10,668 nucleotides of DNA from an uncultured Carnobacterium sp. (GCA_937976325.1 CALJSD010000114.1:1-10668); one strand, 5' to 3'. Shown: positions 1-6,334, counted from the first letter of the stretch. Made by a program: numbers and translations. Notes: generated by a model from the letters alone, not told the origin.

Positions 1-180
1 CCTAATCAAAAATGTCACAACTGCCAGAGAATGATGCCTGACGCTTCATTGGAACGCACATATGAAGGGAAAAAAGAAATGCTACTGATGGAAAATGTAG
101 AAGATAAGGAGTACTTAACGGATTTGTTTAAGGCTATCTATGATGAACTGGCGGCTCCCAAACCTAAGAAAAAGAAATGA
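1..180 (+). CDS. C-terminal fragment of an unrecognised protein (5' end outside window)
   Basis: An open frame enters from the left edge and stops at TGA 178-180, leaving 59 residues. It begins with a Cys-x-x-Cys pair (CHNC, residues 5-8 of the fragment), which could bind zinc or be a redox pair. A mixed, acidic, probably helical stretch follows (…ENVEDKEYLTDLFKAIYDEL…). The protein ends in a very basic tail (PKPKKKK). The frame is kept up to a rho-independent terminator at 249-286, which supports it being the real end of a gene. I do not recognise the family from this fragment and assign no function. The CxxC could be a zinc knuckle of a larger enzyme, but nothing else in the fragment tests that. 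Confidence 0.6.
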   Translation, partial: PNQKCHNCQRMMPDASLERTYEGKKEMLLMENVEDKEYLTDLFKAIYDELAAPKPKKKK

Positions 181-248
181 TACTTGGAAGAGAACCTTTC
201 TGTTTTGGACGATTAGCAGTCAGTCCTGTGAATCTATAAAGTAACGAT

Positions 249-286
249 AACACCTGTAGCAGTTTCAAAGTACTACAGGTGTTTTT
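249..286 (+). terminator. Rho-independent terminator of the left-edge gene
   Basis: Perfect 11-bp stem AACACCTGTAG (249-259) / CTACAGGTGTT (273-283) with a 13-base loop, running into a short T tract (282-285). It lies about 70 bases after the TGA at 178-180 and before the next promoter, so it separates the two transcription units. Apart from this hairpin and the promoter at 329-350, I see nothing in 181-435. Confidence 0.85.
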
Positions 287-328
287 GATTTACTTGAAAA
301 AATAGTTGAATGGGAATAAAAACTTCTT

Positions 329-350
329 CCGTTATTTGGTATAATAACGG
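329..350 (+). promoter_or_regulatory. Extended -10 promoter embedded in a perfect inverted repeat
   Basis: TATAAT at 340-345 is preceded by TG at 337-338 (TGGTATAAT), a full extended -10. I see no convincing -35 hexamer 16-18 bases upstream, where the sequence is only A-rich. The -10 lies inside a perfect inverted repeat: CCGTTATT (329-336), a 6-base centre, then AATAACGG (343-350). This could be a repressor operator that blocks RNA polymerase, or simply a symmetrical promoter. The predicted transcript starts near 352 and gives a leader of about 85 bases before the ATG at 436. Confidence 0.6.
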
Positions 351-435
351 TACAGTTTAAGTAGAATTCTGAAACAGAAAACAAACGACGAAGAGCACTA
401 GTGCTAGTAGTTTTATAGAAAGTAGGACACTAAAG

Positions 436-906
436 ATGAATATGAGTATTAGAGAAATTATAGATAAAAAGGAAAAAGAATCGATTTCAAAAGAAGTTTT
501 ATATGATCTTCCAGAATGGTTTGGAATGCCAGAAAGCACGCAGGAATATGTCGATGATGCGATGGACAAACCGTTTCTAGCTTGTTTTGTAGAGGATAAG
601 CTCGCAGGATATGTTGTGTTGAATGCTACGAGTGAGGATTGTGCAGATATTTTTGTGATGGGAGTCAAAAAGGAATTTCACCGCAAAGGAATCGGCAAAA
701 AATTAAATGAGGCGTATGAGCAACTAGCTAGGAAATTAGGGTACACTTATTCCCAAGTGAAGACTGTGAAAATGGGGCATTACGAACAGTATGATCGCAC
801 GAATCTTTTTTATAAGGCGATGGGGTATAAGGAGTTAGAATGCTTCCCGACATTGTGGGATGAATGGAATCCGTGTCAAATCTATATTAAATATTTAGGG
901 GAATGA
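436..906 (+). CDS. GNAT family N-acetyltransferase
   Basis: 156 residues, the usual size of a single GNAT domain. The acetyl-CoA pyrophosphate loop is visible as RKGIGKK at residues 83-89, following strand 4 (DIFVMGVKKEF, 71-81). The motif B region is at about 123-132 (NLFYKAMGYK). Family members move an acetyl group from acetyl-CoA to an amine; the substrate cannot be read from sequence. The ATG at 436 is preceded by AGTAGGA (421-427) at good spacing; a second ATG at 442 is possible but too far from that site. It is the first gene of an operon with the S66 peptidase (43 bases downstream) and a small protein. MccE, a microcin C immunity enzyme, is also a GNAT, so detoxification is possible, but general small-molecule acetylation is equally open. 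Confidence 0.88.
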   Translation: MNMSIREIIDKKEKESISKEVLYDLPEWFGMPESTQEYVDDAMDKPFLACFVEDKLAGYVVLNATSEDCADIFVMGVKKEFHRKGIGKKLNEAYEQLARKLGYTYSQVKTVKMGHYEQYDRTNLFYKAMGYKELECFPTLWDEWNPCQIYIKYLGE

Positions 907-949
907 AGCGGAAGATTACTACAGAAAATAGGAAACAGAGGAGAGTTTC

Positions 950-1987
950 ATGAAAGTAAAGAAGATAGGAATCGTTAGCTTATCCAGTGGAATAATGGGA
1001 GAGAACTTCATTCAACATGAACTCAATCTTGGAAAGAAACGTTTAGAAGAGTACGGTGTAGCAGTTGAATTTTTACCCCATGCTTTAAAAGGGCTTGAAT
1101 TTATTAAGCAGCATCCAGAATGTAGAGCGCAAGACTTGCTAGCTGCATTTCAAGATGACTCGATTGATATGATTTTATGTGCAATCGGCGGGGATGATAC
1201 TTATCGCCTACTCCCTTACTTATTTGAACAGGACGCGCTTAAAAAGGTTGCTAAACAGAAGATTTTCTTAGGCTTTTCAGATACAACAATGAATCATTTA
1301 ATGTTACATAAAGTTGGCATTCAAAGCTTTTATGGGCAGGCTTTCTTACCGGATGTATGTGAACTTTCAACGGAAATGCTCCCATATACGAACTCGTATT
1401 TTGAGGAATTACTGACAACAGGAAGAATTAAAGAAATTCGCCCAAGTGAGATTTGGTATCAGGAGAGAGAAGATTTTAGTGAAAAAGGATTAGGCGTTTC
1501 GACGCCAAGTTTTCCAAATCAAGGGTTTGAATTATTGAAAGGGAATGCTCAGTTTAGTGGGCCTATTCTAGGAGGATGCTTAGAATCAATGTATGATTGT
1601 TTCGATTCTTCATTATATGCAGATTCTGTACAGCTTACTCAGAAATATAAGCTATTTCCAACGCTTGAAGACTGGAGTGGAAAAATTCTGTTGCTGGAAA
1701 CAAGCGAGGAACGACCAAGTGTTGAGTTGTATCGAAAGATGATCCAAGCTTTAAAACAGTATGGAATCTTTGATGTAGTTTCTGGTGTATTGGTGGGTAA
1801 ACCTCAAAATGAAATTCATTACGAAGAATATAAAGCAGTCCTGCTAGAGGAGCTAGAGGATAAAGAGGTCTCTATTGTTTACAATATTAATGTTGGACAT
1901 GCGACACCACGCTGTATTGTTCCTTTTGGAGTACATGCCCAAGTTGATGTGGATGCACAAGTAATCCGATTTGATTATAATAAATAG
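950..1987 (+). CDS. S66 family peptidase (LD-carboxypeptidase / MccF-type)
   Basis: 345 residues, cytoplasmic (no signal peptide), typical length for S66. The probable catalytic Ser is Ser110 in FLGFSDTT, following the conserved IGGDDT turn (79-84). The probable Glu is Glu250 in ILLLETSEE, and the probable His is His317 in NVGHATPR. The spacing Ser-140-Glu-67-His is nearer to that recalled for MccF (about 125 and 68) than to LdcA (about 102 and 68). A GGCLESM motif stands at 208-214, where relatives usually have GGNL. LD-carboxypeptidases cut the terminal D-Ala from murein tetrapeptides during cell wall recycling; MccF cleaves the amide bond of processed microcin C and related aminoacyl-nucleotide toxins. 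The neighbouring GNAT gene favours the detoxification branch, but specificity is unproven. Start ATG 950 has an AGAGGAG site at 937-943. Confidence 0.9.
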   Translation: MKVKKIGIVSLSSGIMGENFIQHELNLGKKRLEEYGVAVEFLPHALKGLEFIKQHPECRAQDLLAAFQDDSIDMILCAIGGDDTYRLLPYLFEQDALKKVAKQKIFLGFSDTTMNHLMLHKVGIQSFYGQAFLPDVCELSTEMLPYTNSYFEELLTTGRIKEIRPSEIWYQEREDFSEKGLGVSTPSFPNQGFELLKGNAQFSGPILGGCLESMYDCFDSSLYADSVQLTQKYKLFPTLEDWSGKILLLETSEERPSVELYRKMIQALKQYGIFDVVSGVLVGKPQNEIHYEEYKAVLLEELEDKEVSIVYNINVGHATPRCIVPFGVHAQVDVDAQVIRFDYNK

Positions 1988-2020
1988 GGTAGAGATTAGA
2001 GTTAGAAAAGGGGATAAGAG

Positions 2021-2332
2021 ATGGATCTAAAAGATTTTACAGAAAAAGAACAAGAACAAATTAAAAAAGGGTTGAGCACTGCGGTGTTGACGGATAAAGA
2101 AGCGGCTAAGAAAATTCTAGCACTAGTGCCAGAAGAATGGATTAAGGCCATTCCGTTCTTAGTAAGAGGCCATGCGACAACAAAAACTGTTCAACGCATC
2201 GCGAAAGAAAATCCTGAACTTTACGCAGTCGCAAAACAAGAAGGAGAGCTTCCTGAAAAAGAACGCGAAGAATTGCGCGAAATCGTCACTGGAATTTTCC
2301 AACAAAAGATGAACAAACATAACATTAAATAA
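2021..2332 (+). CDS. Small protein of unknown function (103 aa)
   Basis: I do not recognise this protein. It is 103 residues, rich in Lys and Glu, with no signal peptide, no membrane segment and no cysteine, so it is probably cytoplasmic. Charged helical ends (about 1-25 and 75-95) flank a more hydrophobic middle (ILALVPEEWIKAIPFLVRGHA, roughly residues 32-52) that carries an Arg-Gly-His. The pattern suggests a compact helical bundle; that is inference. ATG 2021 has an AAGGGG-type ribosome site just upstream. It follows the S66 gene by 33 bases and is followed directly by a strong terminator at 2340-2376, so it is the last gene of the GNAT-S66 operon. It may be a partner of those enzymes, or merely co-transcribed. 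Confidence 0.8.
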   Translation: MDLKDFTEKEQEQIKKGLSTAVLTDKEAAKKILALVPEEWIKAIPFLVRGHATTKTVQRIAKENPELYAVAKQEGELPEKEREELREIVTGIFQQKMNKHNIK

Positions 2333-2339
2333 TGACGGT

Positions 2340-2376
2340 GCCATGCATGAATTTGTGCATGGCGCTTTGTATTTTT
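2340..2376 (+). terminator. Rho-independent terminator of the GNAT-S66 operon
   Basis: Perfect 8-bp stem GCCATGCA (2340-2347) / TGCATGGC (2356-2363) with an 8-base loop, followed by a T-rich tail ending in TTTTT (2372-2376). It begins seven bases after the stop codon of the 103-residue gene and ends just before the next promoter. Confidence 0.85.
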
Positions 2377-2384
2377 GCTAGAAT
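2376..2384 (+). promoter_or_regulatory. Likely extended -10 promoter for the rhodanese-GNAT operon
   Basis: TGCTAGAAT fits the extended -10 pattern TGnTAnAAT, with the hexamer at 2379-2384. No good -35 is visible because the upstream DNA is the terminator hairpin. A start near 2391 would give a leader of about 45 bases before ATG 2437. Confidence 0.5.
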
Positions 2385-2436
2385 ACGATACAGTAGGAAG
2401 TGAGAAGAAATGAAGTAGGAGAAAGGGAGAAAGAAA

Positions 2437-2721
2437 ATGGAACGAATTAAACCAGCAGATTTTCAAGCATTGAATCAAAAAGAGGACATCACGATTCTAG
2501 ATGTTCGTGAAGTGGATGAATTCCAATCAGGGCATATCGAGGGGGCATTGAATGCGCCACTTAGCACGTTGGAGAATGGATATAAGCAACTGGACGCGTC
2601 GAAACGCTATTATGTGATTTGCCAAGGTGGAATGCGCTCTGAACGTGCCTGCCAGTTCTTGGAGACGAAAGGCTTTGACGTGGTAAATGTAGAAGGAGGA
2701 ATGAATCAGTGGAAAGATTAA
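2437..2721 (+). CDS. Single-domain rhodanese (sulfurtransferase)
   Basis: 94 residues, a complete stand-alone rhodanese domain of the GlpE/PspE size class. Seen in order: the DVRE motif (22-25), the GHIEGALNAPLS stretch (32-43), and the active-site loop CQGGMRS, whose Cys62 would carry the persulfide. The typical end VEGGMNQW is at 85-92. Such enzymes pass sulfane sulfur between thiols and acceptors in the cytoplasm; the physiological partner is not visible. ATG 2437 has GGGAG at 2425-2429. The last 13 bases overlap the start of the downstream GNAT gene, and the DNA coding for its VEGG motif doubles as that gene's ribosome site, so the two are probably translationally coupled. Confidence 0.93.
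   Translation: MERIKPADFQALNQKEDITILDVREVDEFQSGHIEGALNAPLSTLENGYKQLDASKRYYVICQGGMRSERACQFLETKGFDVVNVEGGMNQWKD
2693..2699 (+). promoter_or_regulatory. Ribosome binding site inside the rhodanese gene that fixes a GTG start
   Basis: A perfect AAGGAGG stands nine bases before GTG 2709. It sits within the rhodanese codons for the conserved VEGG motif. No ATG in the GTG reading frame is near it, so this site is the main reason for choosing GTG 2709 as the start of the acetyltransferase. Confidence 0.8.
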
Positions 2722-3266
2722 AGCAAACAACCGAGGTGCAACTAGTGCCATTTAATAAAAGCTTCCTTGAAACAATTTGGAAGATTGGTTTTTCAACAGA
2801 CCAACCAGAGTGGACGAAGTTGAACGCACCGTATTTTAATGATTATCGTAAGTTTGATGACGCCAAAAGTTTCATAGCAAGCCCGATTGCGGACTTTTTA
2901 ATGAGCGACGATTGCAGATGTGTTGTCGCTAACGGTCAGCCTGTCGGGATGGTTTCAAAATCATGGGAGGATGAAGCCACACGATGGCTAGAAATCGGGA
3001 TTGTGATCTATGACGACCAATTATGGAGCCAAGGAATTGCGACCACTGCGCTAACGAAGTGGGTGGATACCATTTTCCAAGAAACCGATGCGCTCGAACA
3101 TATTGGCATGACGACTTGGAGTGGGAACGGTGGGATGATGGCCGTTGCTGAGAAATTAGGGTTCCTAAAAGAGGGCCAAATTCGGAAGGTTCGCTACTAC
3201 CAAGGTCAGTACTATGACAGTATGAAGTATGGAGTTTTACGCGAAGAGTGGGCTACAAGAGCATAA
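2709..3266 (+). CDS. RimJ/RimL-like GNAT N-acetyltransferase
   Basis: 185 residues, the usual length for the Acetyltransf_3 (RimJ/RimL) branch. Strand 4 and the acetyl-CoA loop are at about 96-115 (IGIVIYDDQLWSQGIATTAL, with the SQGIAT loop). The helix typical of this branch follows at about 145-155 (AVAEKLGFLKEG), then the ending RYYQGQYYDSMKYGVLREEW. Relatives acetylate protein N-termini or small amines and toxins; the substrate here is unknown. It begins at GTG 2709, overlapping the rhodanese by 13 bases with an ideal ribosome site, so the two form an operon that ends at the hairpin 3274-3306. An odd detail is Asn-Gly-Gly at 140-142, where relatives often have Asn followed by less flexible residues. 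Confidence 0.9.
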   Translation: MERLKQTTEVQLVPFNKSFLETIWKIGFSTDQPEWTKLNAPYFNDYRKFDDAKSFIASPIADFLMSDDCRCVVANGQPVGMVSKSWEDEATRWLEIGIVIYDDQLWSQGIATTALTKWVDTIFQETDALEHIGMTTWSGNGGMMAVAEKLGFLKEGQIRKVRYYQGQYYDSMKYGVLREEWATRA

Positions 3267-3273
3267 GGATGAA

Positions 3274-3306
3274 AAAAGAGACTGATTAAGAAAATCAGTC
3301 TCTTTT
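3274..3306. terminator. Bidirectional terminator between the rhodanese-GNAT operon and lipoprotein L5
   Basis: Perfect 14-bp stem AAAAGAGACTGATT (3274-3287) / AATCAGTCTCTTTT (3293-3306) with a 5-base loop. Read on the plus strand it ends the GNAT gene (stop 3266); read on the minus strand it ends L5 (stop at 3320) with a TTTTTT tail. Its stem is related to those of the terminators at 4813, 5602 and 6400. Confidence 0.92.
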
Positions 3307-3319
3307 AGTATGGTAGTCA

Positions 3320-3976
3320 TTATTTTCCTGGAGTGTTTGGATCTAAGCCAAATGATTCTTGTAAAACTGGTCTTAAGCTATTAATCGTGTCTGCTGTACC
3401 TTCGATTGCGATTGCGTATACTTTCTCACCTTTTTGGATTACCCATTCGTACATGTATTTACCATCAGAGAATGATATTTTCATTAAGTAACCATCCTCT
3501 CCACCGAATTTAGCTTTTACACCTTGTAGACTAGTTTGTCCTTTGTAATTTTGCCAATAATCATACAAACGATTCGCAATCGTTTTTGCTTCAAATGTTT
3601 CACTGTCTTGAAGTTTAACAGAATCTTTAGTGTATGAGTTCATGGACAACACATTGTATTTGTCTGGTGAAGAATACTGGAATTGAGAGCCAGTATTTTT
3701 ATCTTGGTATGCGGCCCAGTCTTTAGGGACGTTGATATAACCAACTTTTTCATTTCCGACGCGTTGAGTGTCTGTAAGTGATACTTCTTTTGCTGTAGAA
3801 GAAGCACCAGCAGTAGTTGTTGGAGCTGTAGTCGTTGATGCAGCGGTAGTTTCTTTAGCAACTTCAGTAGTTGGTGCAGCAGCAGTTTCCGCTGTTTTCT
3901 TTTCTCCGTTTCCACAAGCGGCTACCATTAAAGCAGATAGAAGCGTTATAGAGCTTAATAAAATTTTGTTTTTCAT
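3320..3976 (-). CDS. Lipoprotein paralogue L5 (218 aa)
   Basis: Last gene of the array. The signal peptide is MKNK plus a hydrophobic stretch ending in the lipobox VAAC, with Cys21 as the predicted lipid-bearing residue, so the protein should sit on the outer face of the membrane. A Thr/Ala/Pro-rich linker runs from about 28 to 65. A globular domain follows, with GYINVPKDW, YSSPDKYN, a NRLYDYW helix and WVIQKGEKVYAIAIEGT, ending FGLDPNTPGK where the others mostly have WGL. I do not recognise the family; the pattern recalls small alpha/beta lipoproteins of the PsbP/DcrB type, which is only a guess. The ATG has AGGAG ten bases upstream. It lies 51 bases after L4 with no terminator between, so probably it is co-transcribed with L4. 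Confidence 0.9.
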   Translation of the reverse strand: MKNKILLSSITLLSALMVAACGNGEKKTAETAAAPTTEVAKETTAASTTTAPTTTAGASSTAKEVSLTDTQRVGNEKVGYINVPKDWAAYQDKNTGSQFQYSSPDKYNVLSMNSYTKDSVKLQDSETFEAKTIANRLYDYWQNYKGQTSLQGVKAKFGGEDGYLMKISFSDGKYMYEWVIQKGEKVYAIAIEGTADTINSLRPVLQESFGLDPNTPGK

Positions 3977-4011
3977 AAAAATTATTCTCCTAACAGGTCT
4001 AACCTTAATTT

Positions 4012-4020
4012 ATTTCATCA
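4012..4020 (-). promoter_or_regulatory. Possible decayed promoter -10 before L5
   Basis: The minus strand reads TGATGAAAT, one base away from the TGATAAAAT found before L1 and L3. It ends 35 bases before the L5 ATG, against 36-37 for the matching elements of L2, L3 and L4. The fourth-last A of the hexamer region is replaced so that the hexamer is TGAAAT, which should weaken it. It is probably a remnant or a weak internal promoter. Confidence 0.35.
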
Positions 4021-4027
4021 TTTTTAA

Positions 4028-4699
4028 TTATTGTCCTGGAGTTTTTGCATTTAAGCCCCAAGATTGTTCAAAAACTGGTCTTAACGATTTAACCGTTTCT
4101 TCTGTTCCTTCGATTGAGACTACGTAAACGATATCCCCTTTTTGGAAGATCCATTCGAACATAGTTTTACCATCGGAGAATGTTGCTTTTATTAAGTAAG
4201 CTTTTTCTCCCGCAAAATCAGCTTTCACGCCTTGAACACTAGTTTGTTCTTTATCATTTTTCACGATATTAAGCAAACGATTTGCAATTAACTCTGCGCC
4301 AAACGTTTCACCATCATTAAGTTTAACTTTATCTTTAGAATAAGACTCTAGATACATAATATTATATTGATCTGGTGACGAATAATAGAAGTTATTAGGG
4401 TTGTTTGAGTCTTTGAATACTACCCAGTCTTTAGGGACGTTGACATAGCCAATATTATCTTTCCCAACACGTTGAGTGTCTTCAAGTGATACTTTTTTTG
4501 TCTCTGAAGAAGTCCCAGGAGTTGTTGTTTTAGCAGTAGTCGTTTGAGTAGCTGTTGTTGGTGCAGCTGTAGTTTCTTTAGCGACTTCAGTCGTTGGTGC
4601 TGCAGCAGGTTCCGCTGTTTTCTTTTCTCCGTTTCCGCAAGCAGCTACCATTAAAGCAGAGAGAAGCGATACAGAGCTTAATAGGATTTTGTTTTTCAT
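4028..4699 (-). CDS. Lipoprotein paralogue L4 (223 aa)
   Basis: Longest member of the array. Its signal peptide is almost the same as that of L5, with the lipobox VAAC and Cys21 predicted to be lipidated. The Thr/Pro linker (about 28-69) is extended by extra ATQTTTAKTTTPG material compared with the other copies, which explains most of its greater length. The domain carries GYVNVPKDW, YSSPDQYN, ANRL and WIFQKGDIVYVVSIEGT, and ends SWGLNAKTPGQ, where relatives have LDP. The ATG at 4699 has AAGGAG ten bases upstream and a strong promoter of its own at 4736-4763. Unlike L1, L2 and L3 it is not followed by a terminator, so its transcript should run into L5. Function unknown. Confidence 0.9.
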   Translation of the reverse strand: MKNKILLSSVSLLSALMVAACGNGEKKTAEPAAAPTTEVAKETTAAPTTATQTTTAKTTTPGTSSETKKVSLEDTQRVGKDNIGYVNVPKDWVVFKDSNNPNNFYYSSPDQYNIMYLESYSKDKVKLNDGETFGAELIANRLLNIVKNDKEQTSVQGVKADFAGEKAYLIKATFSDGKTMFEWIFQKGDIVYVVSIEGTEETVKSLRPVFEQSWGLNAKTPGQ

Positions 4700-4735
4700 G
4701 ATAAATGTACTCCTTAATAGGTTTATTATACTCGT

Positions 4736-4763
4736 ATTATATCACACGCGAATGAAAAATCAA
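4736..4763 (-). promoter_or_regulatory. Promoter of L4 (and L5)
   Basis: On the minus strand TTGATT (4763-4758), a 16-base spacer, then TATAAT (4741-4736) preceded by TG (TGATATAAT). The hexamer ends 36 bases before the L4 ATG. This is the best consensus promoter in the array. A second TATAAT at 4730-4725 lies just downstream without a matching -35. Confidence 0.8.
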
Positions 4764-4812
4764 CTAGGAAATTTTTGGGGCTAAAAAAGAGGGCCAATAG
4801 AGCATAAGAAAA

Positions 4813-4837
4813 GAGACTAATCGCAGGGACTAGTCTC
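4813..4837 (-). terminator. Terminator of L3
   Basis: Stem GAGACTAATC (4813-4822) / GACTAGTCTC (4828-4837) around a 5-base loop. On the minus-strand RNA all ten positions pair, one of them as G-U, and the tail reads TTTTCTTAT. It starts 16 bases past the L3 stop. Same family as the hairpins at 5602, 6400 and 3274. Confidence 0.8.
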
Positions 4838-4853
4838 CGTTATTAACAATTGA

Positions 4854-5501
4854 TTATTTTCCAGGAGTTTTTGGATCTAAGCCCCATGTTTGTTCAATCA
4901 AGTCAAACATTTTTAGAAGTGTTTCTTTATTCCCTTCAAAGCTTGCTGAATACACTTTGTCGTCTTTTTGGAAGACCCAGGTGAAGAAATATTTACCATC
5001 TTTTGTAAGAATTTGAACTAGAAAAGCATCCATTCCGACCACTTTTCTTTTGGCACCTTGGATTTTTTCGATACTAGGATTTTTTTGGTACGTACCATAT
5101 AATCGGTTCGCAACCATTTCTGCACCCCAAGTTTCACCTTCACCAGGTTGGTATTTATCCTTAGTGTAGCCGTTTAATGTCACAATATTGTATCCATCTA
5201 ATGCAGCATATTGATATTGAGGGCCACCGTTTGCAGCTTTGAACTCTACCCAGTCTTTAGGTACATTGACATAACCTGTATCTTCACGTCCGATACGTTG
5301 AGTGTCTTCAAGTGAAACTTCAGCTGTCTCAGATGAAGCACTAGCAGTAGTTGTCGGCGCTGTTGTAGTTGGTGCAGCTGTAGTTACTTCTGTCGTTGGA
5401 GCTGCAGTTGTTTCCGTTGCATTCTTTTCTCCGTTCCCGCAAGCGGCTACTATTAACGCAGATAGAAGCGTCACAGAACCTAATAAAATTTTGTTTTTCA
5501 T
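4854..5501 (-). CDS. Lipoprotein paralogue L3 (215 aa)
   Basis: Signal peptide with VAAC lipobox, Cys21 predicted to be diacylated, then GNGEKNATE where most copies have GNGEKK. The Thr/Pro linker is short (about 28-58). The folded part contains GYVNVPKDW, the aromatic QYQYAALDGYN, a GETWGAEMVANRLY helix, KIQGAKRKVVGMDAF, TKDGKYFFTWVFQKDDKVY, and ends EQTWGLDPKTPGK. It is the closest relative of L2. It has its own promoter (5538-5566) and its own terminator (4813-4837), so it can be transcribed alone. A Lys/Gly pair seen in the other copies (FQKG) is FQKD here. Function unknown; surface location follows from the lipobox. Confidence 0.9.
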   Translation of the reverse strand: MKNKILLGSVTLLSALIVAACGNGEKNATETTAAPTTEVTTAAPTTTAPTTTASASSETAEVSLEDTQRIGREDTGYVNVPKDWVEFKAANGGPQYQYAALDGYNIVTLNGYTKDKYQPGEGETWGAEMVANRLYGTYQKNPSIEKIQGAKRKVVGMDAFLVQILTKDGKYFFTWVFQKDDKVYSASFEGNKETLLKMFDLIEQTWGLDPKTPGK

Positions 5502-5537
5502 CGTGAATATTCTCCTTAGGGATGTTATTGTATGCCC

Positions 5538-5566
5538 ATTTTATCATTAAGTAGAACTAATTTAAA
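5538..5566 (-). promoter_or_regulatory. Promoter of L3
   Basis: Minus strand TTTAAA (5566-5561), a 17-base spacer, then TAAAAT (5543-5538) with TG upstream (TGATAAAAT). The -10 ends 36 bases before the L3 ATG. The same -35, spacing and extended -10 occur before L2, so they appear to be duplicated copies. Confidence 0.7.
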
Positions 5567-5596
5567 TAGGTGTCTATATTACTAAGAAGAGTATAA

Positions 5597-5633
5597 AATA
5601 AGAGACTAATCATAGCGATTAGTCTCCGTTATT
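5597..5633 (-). terminator. Terminator of L2
   Basis: Perfect 10-bp stem GAGACTAATC (5602-5611) / GATTAGTCTC (5617-5626) with loop ATAGC. An outer AATAA/TTATT pairing (5597-5601 with 5629-5633) is interrupted by a two-base bulge. The minus-strand tail is T-rich (TTATTTTATA). It starts about ten bases past the L2 stop. Confidence 0.85.
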
Positions 5634-5643
5634 TATCAATTGA

Positions 5644-6297
5644 TTATTTCCCTGGAGTTTTTGGATCTAAGCCCCATGTTTGTTCGATTAAGTCAATCAT
5701 CTTTTGTAGAGTCTCTTTAGTTCCTTCAGCACTTACAGTATAAACTTTCTCGCCTTTTTGGAAGACCCAGGTAAAGAAATATTTTCCATCTTTTGTGAGA
5801 GTTTGAACGACAAAAGCATCCATTCCAACCACTTTTGATTTTGCACCTTGAATTTTAGCAATTTCAGAATTATTTTCGAATGTACTATATAAACGGTTTG
5901 CCACTAATTCTGCGCCAAAAGTTTCACTATTGCCCAGTTTTACTTGGTCTTTAGAGTAGCCAGTTAATGTCACAACATTGTATGCATCTAATGATGAGTA
6001 TTGATATTGGTTTGGATTGTTTCCTTCGATTTCCTTGAACTCTTTCCAGTCTTTAGGAACGTTGACATAACCAGTATCTTCACGTCCGATACGTTGCGTA
6101 TCTTCAAGTGAAACTTCTTTTGTTTCAGAAGAAGCACCCGCAGTTGTCGTTGGAGCTGTTGTAGTTGGTGTAGCTGTCGTTGCTTCTGTAGTTGGAGCTG
6201 CAGTTGTTTCTGTAGCTTTCTTTTCTCCGTTTCCGCAAGCCGCCACCATTAAAGCAGACAGGAGCGTTACAGAGCCTAATAAAATTTTGTTTTTCAT
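5644..6297 (-). CDS. Lipoprotein paralogue L2 (217 aa)
   Basis: Signal peptide MKNKILLGSV… with lipobox VAAC and Cys21, followed by GNGEKKATE and a Thr/Pro linker (about 28-60) built from APTTE and PTTTA units. The domain has VSLEDTQRIGREDTGY, NVPKDW, QYQYSSLDAYN, ETFGAELVANRLY, KIQGAKSKVVGMDAF and FFTWVFQKGEKVY, and ends EQTWGLDPKTPGK. It is nearly the same as L3 through the last third. The ATG has AAGGAG ten bases upstream. Own promoter at 6335-6363 and own terminator at 5597-5633 make it an independent unit. I assign no function beyond membrane-anchored surface protein. Confidence 0.9.
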   Translation of the reverse strand: MKNKILLGSVTLLSALMVAACGNGEKKATETTAAPTTEATTATPTTTAPTTTAGASSETKEVSLEDTQRIGREDTGYVNVPKDWKEFKEIEGNNPNQYQYSSLDAYNVVTLTGYSKDQVKLGNSETFGAELVANRLYSTFENNSEIAKIQGAKSKVVGMDAFVVQTLTKDGKYFFTWVFQKGEKVYTVSAEGTKETLQKMIDLIEQTWGLDPKTPGK

Positions 6298-6334
6298 AAT
6301 GATTGTTCTCCTTAAAAGTTGTTGTCACAAGGTC

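Noticed and set aside
357..668. 103-residue minus-strand frame with a hydrophobic C-terminal half
   Set aside because: It overlaps the leader and first part of the GNAT gene, which has a promoter, ribosome site and family motifs. The frame is a shadow.
2221..2478. 85-residue minus-strand frame across the terminator and rhodanese start
   Set aside because: It would read through the strong hairpin at 2340-2376, has no family features and lies opposite two supported genes.
3768..4127. 119-residue plus-strand frame, rich in Val and Ala, across L5 and the start of the gap
   Set aside because: It is the antisense of the Thr/Pro linker and signal peptide codons. Similar shadows occur opposite L3 (5302-5550) for the same reason. 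It has no ribosome site of note.
4725..4730. Second TATAAT (minus strand) before L4 as a separate promoter
   Set aside because: No -35 at a suitable distance and no TG just upstream. The extended -10 at 4736-4741 with TTGATT is clearly better and matches the spacing of the other copies.
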